From positions 1 through 47,961 of the forward strand of contig JAFZVZ010000015.1 of assembly GCA_017617545.1 (NCBI GenBank): a stretch of DNA of 47,961 nucleotides, given 5' to 3'. Both the position numbers and the translations under genes were made by a program. The notes beneath the pieces are model-generated. The model was not told where the DNA came from. It saw only the letters and a list, made by a program, of their open reading frames with translations, and did no database searches. Positions 1 to 6,716 of this stretch are shown here, piece after piece. Position 1 is the stretch's first letter. Each line of letters begins with the position of its first letter. Origin of the DNA: Lachnospiraceae bacterium. Lineage in GTDB: Bacteria; Bacillota; Clostridia; Lachnospirales; Lachnospiraceae.

Positions 1-27
1 CCTTCGTTTCCCCGAAAATAAAACTGT

Positions 28-43
28 CATTTTTCGAAAAATG
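28..43. promoter_or_regulatory. 16-bp perfect palindrome upstream of the sigma factor gene
   Basis: The sequence CATTTTTCGAAAAATG is a perfect inverted repeat about 65 bases before the sigma factor start. It could be an operator. It also looks like two head-to-head copies of a five-A variant of the short motif that recurs across this window. No -35/-10 pair could be assigned with confidence between here and the gene, which may use an ECF-type (self-activated) promoter. Confidence 0.35.
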
Positions 44-109
44 TGAGTGATTTCCGCGACCGCGCAGGTGTAGTGTTGTGAAGGACCACTGAAGAAGGGA
101 GGGACGCCG

Positions 110-691
110 ATGGACGATCAGACTTTGCTCAACCTGTTACAGACCGATGCCGAGCAGGGCATGCGGCAAATGATCCACATCTACGGTCCTGCCGTGCACA
201 AGATCTGCGCCTCATTTCTCGCAGGGCGCCCTCGCGAGGAACTGGAGGAAGCGGAGGCCGATGTCTTTGTGAGAATATGGAAGTACCGGGGGAGAATTCA
301 GCTGAGCGAGACATACCCGCTTCGCAGCTATCTCTTCGCAATCGCACGCAACGTCTCAAAAGACCGGCTTCACCGCACGCGACCGGACACGCTCTCCCTG
401 GATGCGGCGCTCGAGGACGGCATCGAGCCGGAAGCATCGGACAACACGGAGGATGCAGCGGCTGAGGGCTGGCTGAAAGATGCCGTCGCGGCATCCGTCG
501 CCGAGCTCGACGAACCTGCGCGAAGCATTTTCCGCGAACGCTACTACGAAAGACGCAGTGTGAAGGAAATTGCGGCACACCTGGGGCTCCCCGAGAAAAA
601 AGTGGAAAACATTCTTCACCGCGACCGCGCGAAGTTGCGCGCGCTCCTCGCGGAGAAAGGAGTTACCTCATATGAAGAATTCGGAAAATGA
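110..691 (+). CDS. ECF-type RNA polymerase sigma factor (sigma-70 family)
   Basis: A 193-residue protein with the two-domain plan of extracytoplasmic-function sigma factors. Region 2 lies at about residues 20-90, with the typical stretch SYLFAIARNVSKDRLHR. An acidic linker follows, then region 4 at about 130-185 with a helix-turn-helix around VKEIAAHLGLPEKKVENIL. These proteins direct RNA polymerase to a small stress or envelope regulon and are usually held inactive by a membrane anti-sigma protein. The start has a good ribosome-binding site (GGGAGGG, 7 bases upstream). The last 20 bases overlap the next gene, a single-pass membrane protein, which fits a sigma/anti-sigma pair made by coupled translation. 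The target regulon cannot be read from this window. Confidence 0.9.
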   Translation: MDDQTLLNLLQTDAEQGMRQMIHIYGPAVHKICASFLAGRPREELEEAEADVFVRIWKYRGRIQLSETYPLRSYLFAIARNVSKDRLHRTRPDTLSLDAALEDGIEPEASDNTEDAAAEGWLKDAVAASVAELDEPARSIFRERYYERRSVKEIAAHLGLPEKKVENILHRDRAKLRALLAEKGVTSYEEFGK

Positions 692-2003
692 CAACCTCAC
701 ATTCATAGACAATACCGAAGCCGTATTGGACAATCCTCCGACAGCGGAGGAGGCCGACCGGATCCTGGCCGAGGCAGAAGCAGAGATCGCGGCTGCGGAG
801 ACCGATGCCCCGGAGTACAGTGAATTCGATGAGACGGCCGTGACGGAGCTGGCGCTTAAGATGATGCGAGCAGCCGAAACGGACACAACTGCTGATACAG
901 ATGCAGCTGTCGCCGGATCCGCAACGGAAAACACCGGCAAAACTGTCGCGATCCTCAGGCCCACCGTCCGCAGACGCCGGAAGGTTCTGCGCGTAGCGCT
1001 TGTCGCAGCCTGCATCGCCGTGCTTTTGTTCGGCACATTTGTCGCCGCAGCAAATGTCATCTACGATGTCCGTTTCACGCAGCTGATCGGCGTTGAGGGA
1101 ACCATGACCGAGCTGGAGAACGGATATTTTCAGATCGGGCTTTCCAAGACGATCGACGACCTGACTGTGACCGTGGTGGACGCCATCGGCGACGCCCGGG
1201 TTCAGTGGGTTGAAATCCGTACGAACCGCAAGCTCGCGGACGGCACACCGGACGGCTGGCTGGAGCAGGCCTTCACGGATGACGGACTCTACATCAATAC
1301 TCCGGCACTGCCTGACGAGTATGCCGCCACCGGCTACCTCGTCAAATACTATGACGGTTCCCTGCTCTCGACGGTATTTTCCGACATCGACTGTACGGAG
1401 CGCTATCAAAAGCATCTGGTGAACACGCCTACGCTCGACATGAGAGGAAGCCTTATTCCCTTCTGCCGCGACGGTTATCTCTGGTACATGATGGAGACCA
1501 GTTGCGAGGAGGATATCAACCGCAGTTTTACGCATCTGGAGATCAACTTTAACACCTCCGCTCAGGATGATGTAATGTTTGAATTCAACTGGTGCAACAA
1601 TTATAAATCCGACAAGGAGACGTTCCGCGTGAATAAATCCGTCGGACAGTCGAAGGTTAAAAAGGTTGTTCTGACCGGCGCAAGCATGTTCCTGTACACC
1701 AATGGCGGCTACAACGATATCCGCCTGGATTCCGTCAAGCTTGAGGACGGCACGGTTCTGCACACAAATCAGTCGGAAAATGAGGTCGCACCGGGCAAGT
1801 CCGGCGCCTACTCCTTCATGGATGACGGACGGCTGGGCTGCAGCGGCAGCGCCGATGATGACGGCATCTTCACCTCCTCCAATGTGGAATACTCTCTCCT
1901 GCCGGGCGTCACCTTCCAAACGCCGCAGTCCATGACCTCGCTCATCCCCATGGACAAAGTCGTCGCGATCACGGTCAACGGCGTGGAGATCAGTCTGAGA
2001 TAA
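672..2003 (+). CDS. Single-pass membrane protein, probable anti-sigma factor (DUF4179-like)
   Basis: A 443-residue protein if translation begins at the ATG at 672, which has AAAGGAG 8 bases upstream and lies inside the end of the sigma gene. A longer frame open from 570 lacks a comparable site. The first ~95 residues are acidic and Ala/Glu-rich, and would be the cytoplasmic, sigma-binding part. A basic patch (RPTVRRRRK) precedes one membrane helix at about residues 104-130. The remaining ~310 residues would lie outside the cell and are rich in beta-type sequence. This plan and the partner gene match clostridial anti-sigma proteins with a DUF4179-like domain. The family assignment is from memory of similar pairs. 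The signal sensed outside is unknown. Confidence 0.7.
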   Translation: MKNSENDNLTFIDNTEAVLDNPPTAEEADRILAEAEAEIAAAETDAPEYSEFDETAVTELALKMMRAAETDTTADTDAAVAGSATENTGKTVAILRPTVRRRRKVLRVALVAACIAVLLFGTFVAAANVIYDVRFTQLIGVEGTMTELENGYFQIGLSKTIDDLTVTVVDAIGDARVQWVEIRTNRKLADGTPDGWLEQAFTDDGLYINTPALPDEYAATGYLVKYYDGSLLSTVFSDIDCTERYQKHLVNTPTLDMRGSLIPFCRDGYLWYMMETSCEEDINRSFTHLEINFNTSAQDDVMFEFNWCNNYKSDKETFRVNKSVGQSKVKKVVLTGASMFLYTNGGYNDIRLDSVKLEDGTVLHTNQSENEVAPGKSGAYSFMDDGRLGCSGSADDDGIFTSSNVEYSLLPGVTFQTPQSMTSLIPMDKVVAITVNGVEISLR

Positions 2004-2080
2004 CAGCTTGCTGTGGGGGCTGCCGGGGTCCTGATCATCAGGCTTCGTCCCCGGCACAAAAGAAAACAGGCATGCAAAAA

Positions 2081-2108
2081 GCGCCGCGGCGGTTTCCCGT
2101 CACGGCGC
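2081..2108. terminator. Bidirectional intrinsic terminator between convergent genes
   Basis: A 12-bp stem (arms 2081-2092 and 2097-2108, one mismatch and one wobble) with a TTTC loop. On the minus strand it is followed by five T residues (complement of 2076-2080), suiting the amidohydrolase transcript. On the plus strand ATTATCTT follows, suiting the sigma/anti-sigma transcript. Confidence 0.75.
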
Positions 2109-2186
2109 ATTATCTTGTCTCAGATCTTCTCTACGGTTGACCGAGTGTTATTCAATTCTGCCCAATCTTCCATGTTTTTCAATATA

Positions 2187-2972
2187 CTACAGCTGTAGAA
2201 CGTTCTCCGGATTCTTCGAAAGGATCATCTCCTTCTCCTCCTCCGTGATGTCCAGCGCGCGGAATCTCTCGAGCTCGTCCTTCGGGCTCCACATCGGGTA
2301 GTCCGAACCGAACAGAAATCTCTCCGCGCCGTACTCGCGGATCAGCTGCGCAGAGCGCTTCGGTCCGAGGTACATCATCGAGCTGCTGCAGTCGAAGTAG
2401 CAGTGCGCGTCCTTGAGGTACTCAAGCGCGAGGTCCGCAAGGCTCCAGCCGCCGAAGTGCGCCGCGATAAATGTAAGTTTGGGGAACATATCCAAAACCT
2501 TGCGCACGCGCTCGGGGTTGTCGAAATCGTAACGGTAGTCGCCGCAGTGTACAAGGATCGGGTAACGTCCCTGCAGCGCGTCATAAAGCTCGAACATGCG
2601 CGGGTCGTCCACCGCGTAGAGCTGCGAGTCCGGATGGATCTTGATGCCGCGCAGACCCATTCCGACGATGCGCTCGAGCTCGTCGGCCTTGTGCTCGTAG
2701 TCCGCGTGCATCGTACCGAAGCCGATGAAGCGCGGCTCCTTCGCCACCGTCTCCGCCAGAAAATTGTTGATGCTCTCCACCTGGCGCGCCTGCGTCGCAA
2801 CGGAATGTACGAGGAAGCGGTCGATCCCGGCCTCGTCGCCGATCGCAAGAAGCGTCTCCGCCGTGCCCGACGGGCAGTCCATCTGAATTCCGTAGAAATG
2901 TCCTACGCCCTCCACGGCCTTGGCCGCGATCTTCTCGGGGTAAATATGTGCATGACAATCATATATCGCCAT
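2187..2972 (-). CDS. Metal-dependent hydrolase, amidohydrolase-2 family (TIM barrel)
   Basis: A 261-residue protein with the marks of the amidohydrolase-2 family (PF04909): an N-terminal CHAH metal motif (His7, His9), VHCGDYR in the middle, AAHFGGW next, and GSDYP near the C-terminus. These supply the metal ligands and the catalytic Asp at the barrel mouth. Relatives include decarboxylases such as the ACMS decarboxylase type, and hydrolases acting on C-N or C-O bonds. The substrate here cannot be told from sequence. The start is supported by AAGGAA 9 bases upstream. It stands alone, divergent from the DNA polymerase IV gene, with a strong terminator after it, so it is probably monocistronic. 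Confidence 0.85.
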   Translation of the reverse strand: MAIYDCHAHIYPEKIAAKAVEGVGHFYGIQMDCPSGTAETLLAIGDEAGIDRFLVHSVATQARQVESINNFLAETVAKEPRFIGFGTMHADYEHKADELERIVGMGLRGIKIHPDSQLYAVDDPRMFELYDALQGRYPILVHCGDYRYDFDNPERVRKVLDMFPKLTFIAAHFGGWSLADLALEYLKDAHCYFDCSSSMMYLGPKRSAQLIREYGAERFLFGSDYPMWSPKDELERFRALDITEEEKEMILSKNPENVLQL

Positions 2973-3118
2973 TGTTGTCGTTCCTTTCCTTACTCTTCGC
3001 GCATCGCCCGCGGGCGTCTGCGGCGAAAGTCGTCAACAGTGTATCACAAGGCGTTTTCAATGTATAGCGGATTTTTTACGGAAAATGTTTTTTTCGCTCC
3101 GGATTTTCCCATTTTCTC

Positions 3119-3147
3119 TTGAAATCGAACGTATGTTCGTGTATAAT
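3119..3147 (+). promoter_or_regulatory. SOS promoter of DNA polymerase IV: sigma-A promoter with LexA box in the spacer
   Basis: The -35 is TTGAAA (3119-3124) and the -10 is TATAAT (3142-3147), with a 17-bp spacer. The spacer contains CGAACGTATGTTCG (3126-3139), a perfect match to the Firmicutes LexA (DinR) operator CGAAC-N4-GTTCG. A repressor bound there would block RNA polymerase. This is direct sequence evidence for DNA-damage induction of the two genes downstream. It also rules out any start codon before about 3154. Confidence 0.93.
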
Positions 3148-3256
3148 GCAGACAATCGGACGGATCAAGTCTGTCGCATCACGTCATCCACGGGCCGGTG
3201 ATCGCTTTGCATCGGCCCGGCTCGGCATCTGCGGACACGCGCATAAGGGGGCGGAA

Positions 3257-4573
3257 ATGGGTAGAGACCACGCGGACAATCGAAGCAGCATCGGAAACAA
3301 CGGGAATCTTTCATCCGCCGTCGCGCCGTCCCGCGACACGTGGCGCGGCCCGGGCCCGAAGCGGCTGATCTTCCACTGTGACGTGAACAGCGCCTTCCTC
3401 AGCTGGGAGGCGACATACCGGGTGCACCATCTCGGGGAGACCGTCGACCTGCGCGAGATCCCCGCGATCGTCGGCGGCAACCAGGCGGCTCGGCACGGGA
3501 TCGTTCTCGCCTCCTCGATCCCCGCGAAGCGACGCGGGGTCAAGACCGCCATGCCCGTCGTTGAGGCGCGGCGTCTCTGCCCCGAGCTCACAGTCGTTCC
3601 GCCGCACTACGACCTCTATGTCGAGTGCTCAAACGCGCTTCTCGCGATCCTGCACGAGGTCTGCCCTCTCGTGGAGCAATACTCGATCGACGAGGCATTT
3701 TGCGACATGACCGGCGTGACGGCCGCGACCGAGGACCCGGTGGGGTTCGCGAACGCACTGCGGGAGAGAATTTTCCGCGAGCTCGGATTCACCGTCAACA
3801 TCGGCGTTTCTGTCAACAAGCTTCTCGCGAAGATGGCGTCGGATTTCAAGAAGCCGAACCTCGTCCACACATTGTGGCCCGAGGAGATTGAGCGAAAGAT
3901 GTGGCCGCTGCCGGTGCGCGACCTCTTCTTCATCGGGCGCGCGACGGAGCGGCACCTGAAGAACATGGGGATCCACACGATCGGTGAGGTCGCGAAGACG
4001 CCGGAGGCGATCCTGCGCGGCGCGCTCAAGCAGCACGGAACGACTGTGTGGAACTTTGCCAACGGCATCGACCCGTCCCCCGTGATCGACACCCCGCCGC
4101 CGAACAAGGGCTACGGCAACTCCACGACGATCAACCACGATGTCACTGACGCCGCGGAGGCGAAGCAGGTACTCCTCAAGCTCTGCGACATGATCACCAC
4201 AAGGCTTCGCGCCGACCGCGTGCAGGCCGGCGTCGTCGCGGTCGGCATCCGCACCTTCGACCTTCGGTACTACAGCCACCAGATGGTCCTCGACACTTCC
4301 ACGAACATTACCACGGAGCTGCACGAGCACGCCTGCAAGCTCTTCGACGCGGCGTGGGACGGCACACCCATCCGAAGCCTCGGCGTGCACACGTCGCGCG
4401 TCTCCGACGATGATCCCTCGCGGCAGATGTCACTGTTCGACACGACGGACTATGAGAAGCTCGGAAAGATGGACCGCACCATCGACGCGATCCGCAAGCG
4501 GTTCGGCGACGAATCCGTGACGCGCGCGTCCCTGATCCAAAAGCCGAAGGACAACACACCGTTTGACGACTGA
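3257..4573 (+). CDS. dinB: DNA polymerase IV (Y-family, DinB type)
   Basis: A translesion polymerase of 438 residues from the ATG at 3257, which has AAGGGGGCGG just upstream. The frame is open from 3119, but that segment is promoter. The fold begins at RLIFHCDVNSAFLSWEA, which holds the first catalytic Asp. The second acidic cluster is in QYSIDEAFCDMT (Y-family palm: SIDE). Next comes the helix-hairpin-helix region with the stretch FFIGRATERHLKNMGIHTIGE, and then the little-finger domain. The C-terminal part contains QMSLFD, a likely beta-clamp binding peptide (QxxLF type). It copies past damaged bases at the cost of errors. It is LexA-controlled and co-transcribed with a 113-residue partner gene 19 bases downstream. 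Confidence 0.95.
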   Translation: MGRDHADNRSSIGNNGNLSSAVAPSRDTWRGPGPKRLIFHCDVNSAFLSWEATYRVHHLGETVDLREIPAIVGGNQAARHGIVLASSIPAKRRGVKTAMPVVEARRLCPELTVVPPHYDLYVECSNALLAILHEVCPLVEQYSIDEAFCDMTGVTAATEDPVGFANALRERIFRELGFTVNIGVSVNKLLAKMASDFKKPNLVHTLWPEEIERKMWPLPVRDLFFIGRATERHLKNMGIHTIGEVAKTPEAILRGALKQHGTTVWNFANGIDPSPVIDTPPPNKGYGNSTTINHDVTDAAEAKQVLLKLCDMITTRLRADRVQAGVVAVGIRTFDLRYYSHQMVLDTSTNITTELHEHACKLFDAAWDGTPIRSLGVHTSRVSDDDPSRQMSLFDTTDYEKLGKMDRTIDAIRKRFGDESVTRASLIQKPKDNTPFDD

Positions 4574-4592
4574 CGGTAGAAAGGAGAACCCT

Positions 4593-4934
4593 ATGCCCAT
4601 GATGGGAATTCACGGTCGCCCCAAGACCGATGCCGGCGAACTGCGAAGCCGCCGCGTACCGATCGCCTGCGGTGTATGGTTCACCAGCACCGGCAGGCTC
4701 ATCCCCCTCTCAGTCAAATGGAAGGACGATGAGGGTTTTCTTCGCATGCTTACGGGGATCCGCGTTATCACCGTAGAGGATAAGAACTACTGCGGCGTTC
4801 CGTCCACCGAGTACGAGTGTGAGGCGGAATACTGCGGGGCGCGGGTTCATTTTCATCTGCTCTACTACGCTGTCCGGCGGGAATGGAAGCTGCTGTGGAA
4901 CGATGCCGGTTCCGGTACGAAACCGGCCAATTGA
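4593..4934 (+). CDS. Small protein co-transcribed with DNA polymerase IV
   Basis: A 113-residue basic protein starting at the ATG at 4593, with AAGGAG 6 bases upstream and only 19 bases after the polymerase stop. It opens with MPMMGIHGRPKTDAGE and has a compact core ending in HFHLLYYAVRREWKLLW. I see no membrane helix or known catalytic motif, and I do not recognise the family. Its place in the LexA-controlled unit suggests a role in translesion synthesis or the SOS response, comparable in position and size to YolD next to UvrX in bacilli. That comparison rests on context, not on sequence identity. Confidence 0.8.
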   Translation: MPMMGIHGRPKTDAGELRSRRVPIACGVWFTSTGRLIPLSVKWKDDEGFLRMLTGIRVITVEDKNYCGVPSTEYECEAEYCGARVHFHLLYYAVRREWKLLWNDAGSGTKPAN

Positions 4935-4972
4935 ACGTTTCAGTTTCCGACACGAAACAAGCCAATTGAACG
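4917..4972. repeat. Imperfect direct repeat at the end of the small SOS gene
   Basis: Two 21-base copies, 4917-4937 and 4952-4972, differ at two positions and share the core GCCAATTGAACG. They are 35 bases apart. The first copy spans the stop codon. It may be a small tandem duplication. Confidence 0.6.
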
Positions 4973-5020
4973 ATTGACGTTTCCATAGAAGCTTCCGCAT
5001 TTCCATGAACGTATCCACGA

Positions 5021-5046
5021 AAAAAGCCCCGCGCTGCCGCGAGGCT
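5021..5046 (-). terminator. Intrinsic terminator after the zinc-ribbon gene
   Basis: An 8-bp GC-rich stem (5027-5034 with 5039-5046, one wobble pair, 4-base loop) is followed on the minus strand by six T residues (complement of 5021-5026). It lies about 30 bases past the stop of the minus-strand gene. Confidence 0.8.
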
Positions 5047-5078
5047 TCTCTGCCATAGACCTGTGATGTTTCTCATAC

Positions 5079-5624
5079 TCAGCCGGAGTTCGTCATCTGC
5101 TGCTGCAGCATTTCTTTGTACTCCGCCATAACCTCCGGATGAGCATTCATATATGCGCTGGCCAGGAGGTACAGCACGATCGCTGCCGCAATGAACATCA
5201 GAATGCCGTGTGCGATCTCCTTCTGTCCGTCCGACGCTCGGCTGCTCACCACGTTGACGATGGCCCATCCGAGCAGGAACAGCCATCCGTAGATGGGAAG
5301 CAGCAGAAGCATCATCAATCCGAGGATCTTCCACCGGGAGATTGAAGGCGCTCCGCCATTTCCCGCGGCTTCGCGCTCACTCCTGCGAATTTCGCTTTTC
5401 ACGTACTCATCGTAGTCATCATCCGGCTCCCCGTCATCGGCGGTGATCCATGCCTTGATCTTCGAATAGCCGGATTGTCTGTCCTGCTCCGCGTCCGCGG
5501 CCCGTCTGTTCTCCGAAATCTCACGCTCATCCCTGTCTGTTTCCCTCAGGGACGCTCCGCAATAGTAGCAGAAATTCGCTCCCTCTACCGGATTCTTCCG
5601 TCCGCAAACTTTACACTCGCTCAT
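5079..5624 (-). CDS. Zinc-ribbon membrane protein
   Basis: A 181-residue protein. The N-terminus carries a zinc ribbon: MSECKVCGRKNP with CxxC at residues 4-7, then FCYYCG with CxxC at about 18-21. A long charged, probably disordered stretch follows to about residue 95, then two membrane helices (about 98-123 and 134-155) and a short charged tail. It sits 26 bases after the TetR gene on the same strand, ahead of a terminator, so the two form a small operon and the regulator probably controls it. Function unknown. Similar short zinc-ribbon membrane proteins in Clostridia are mostly uncharacterised. Confidence 0.75.
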   Translation of the reverse strand: MSECKVCGRKNPVEGANFCYYCGASLRETDRDEREISENRRAADAEQDRQSGYSKIKAWITADDGEPDDDYDEYVKSEIRRSEREAAGNGGAPSISRWKILGLMMLLLLPIYGWLFLLGWAIVNVVSSRASDGQKEIAHGILMFIAAAIVLYLLASAYMNAHPEVMAEYKEMLQQQMTNSG

Positions 5625-5650
5625 TCATTCCCTCTCCCATACTTCCAATA

Positions 5651-6337
5651 TCATTCGATCCCGTTCTGAAGGATGCGGATGATCAGATTGTACGTCGCGT
5701 CACGGAATTCCGGCATCTGCTTCTCAATCTGCTTGCGGATCTTCTCCGCGTTCTTGCCGTCAATACCGGTGGATGCCATGATGGTGTCGGCCAGCGTCAT
5801 GATCTGCTGCTGCTCGTCACCGAATCCGTAACCGATCCTCTCGCCGACGATGATGCTGCGCAGGATGTTGAAGTTCATGGCAGACTTCGCCATAAGGACA
5901 CCGTCCTCTTCCTTCTTGCCGTAGGATGCCTCGAGCAATCGGCCGAGTTCCGGCTTCATCAGCTCAGCAACCTCGCGGATCCCGTCGGAATCCTCGTACG
6001 CATAATAGAATAACTCACAAAGCTTCTCATTAACATGGCAAATCTCATACTCCAGCAGGAAGAAATAGATCATCTGGAGCATCGGAGCATCGTCCGGTGT
6101 CATCAGCTTCGCAGCTTCATTATAGTTCATGCGGACAAGCTTGCCGATCAAAATGCGAAGGATCTCCGGCTTACCCGTAAAATTACTGTAAAACTTACCT
6201 GTCGTACATCCCGCCTCTTCCGAGAGCGATTTCATTGTAACATTGGAATATCCATCGCGGAGAAACACCTCCGCACAAATTGAGATTAACGAATCCTTTA
6301 CGGCCTGTTCCTCTTCCGGGGTTCTGGCTATTGCCAT
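5651..6337 (-). CDS. TetR/AcrR-family transcriptional regulator
   Basis: A 228-residue protein. Residues about 10-60 form the TetR DNA-binding domain: AEVFLRDGYSNVTMKSLSEEAG followed by the recognition helix in TTGKFYSNFTGKPEIL. The rest is the all-helical ligand-binding and dimer domain. An excellent ribosome-binding site (AAGGAGGT) fixes the start. It has its own strong promoter and is followed by a zinc-ribbon membrane protein. The ligand is unknown. Autoregulation is likely, as is usual in the family, but I could not identify a convincing inverted-repeat operator. Confidence 0.88.
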   Translation of the reverse strand: MAIARTPEEEQAVKDSLISICAEVFLRDGYSNVTMKSLSEEAGCTTGKFYSNFTGKPEILRILIGKLVRMNYNEAAKLMTPDDAPMLQMIYFFLLEYEICHVNEKLCELFYYAYEDSDGIREVAELMKPELGRLLEASYGKKEEDGVLMAKSAMNFNILRSIIVGERIGYGFGDEQQQIMTLADTIMASTGIDGKNAEKIRKQIEKQMPEFRDATYNLIIRILQNGIE

Positions 6338-6429
6338 ACAATTACCTCCTTACATATCAATTCGCGCAATCTATGAGCGATACCGCGCTGCGGCATCCCC
6401 ATAACATATTGGATTATATCTGTGCTTCC

Positions 6430-6458
6430 ATAGTAGCTTTCCCATTATCGAATGTCAA
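6430..6458 (-). promoter_or_regulatory. Sigma-A promoter of the TetR operon
   Basis: Read on the minus strand: -35 TTGACA (6453-6458), 17-bp spacer, -10 TACTAT (6430-6435). The predicted transcript starts near 6423, about 85 bases before the TetR start codon. The rest of the 379-base gap 6338-6716 holds the purF-like gene's terminator and otherwise nothing that I recognise. Confidence 0.8.
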
Positions 6459-6595
6459 TCAGTTTACAGACTTTTAACAGTTTCACCTCGATTAATTCGC
6501 AAACATCTCGTAATTCGTTCCGGAAAATGACGGATTATTTTACTAAACAACAGTTTTCGCTTTTCCGTAGCAGCGCGGTACAGTGCCCTCTGCGT

Positions 6596-6627
6596 AAAAA
6601 ACGGCACCCCGCGATGAGGCGCCGTTT
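6596..6627 (-). terminator. Intrinsic terminator after the PurF-like gene
   Basis: The stem pairs 6599-6605 (AAACGGC) with 6621-6627 (GCCGTTT). On the minus strand it is followed by six T residues (complement of 6596-6601). It is about 90 bases past the stop. Confidence 0.75.
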
Positions 6628-6716
6628 CCGGTAATTCAATATGTGATTTAATTACTTTAGAGCGTTCCGCCTCTTCGGCTCGCACCGATTCTTCGGATTA
6701 CTCGCTATGCACAGGA

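Noticed and set aside
663-2057. A 464-codon minus-strand frame opposite the anti-sigma gene
   Set aside because: It is a shadow of the real plus-strand gene, which has a ribosome-binding site, a membrane helix and coupling to the sigma gene.
3119-3256. Longer N-terminus for DNA polymerase IV
   Set aside because: This stretch is the -35, LexA box, -10 and leader, so it cannot be translated from that promoter. Similarity begins well after 3257.
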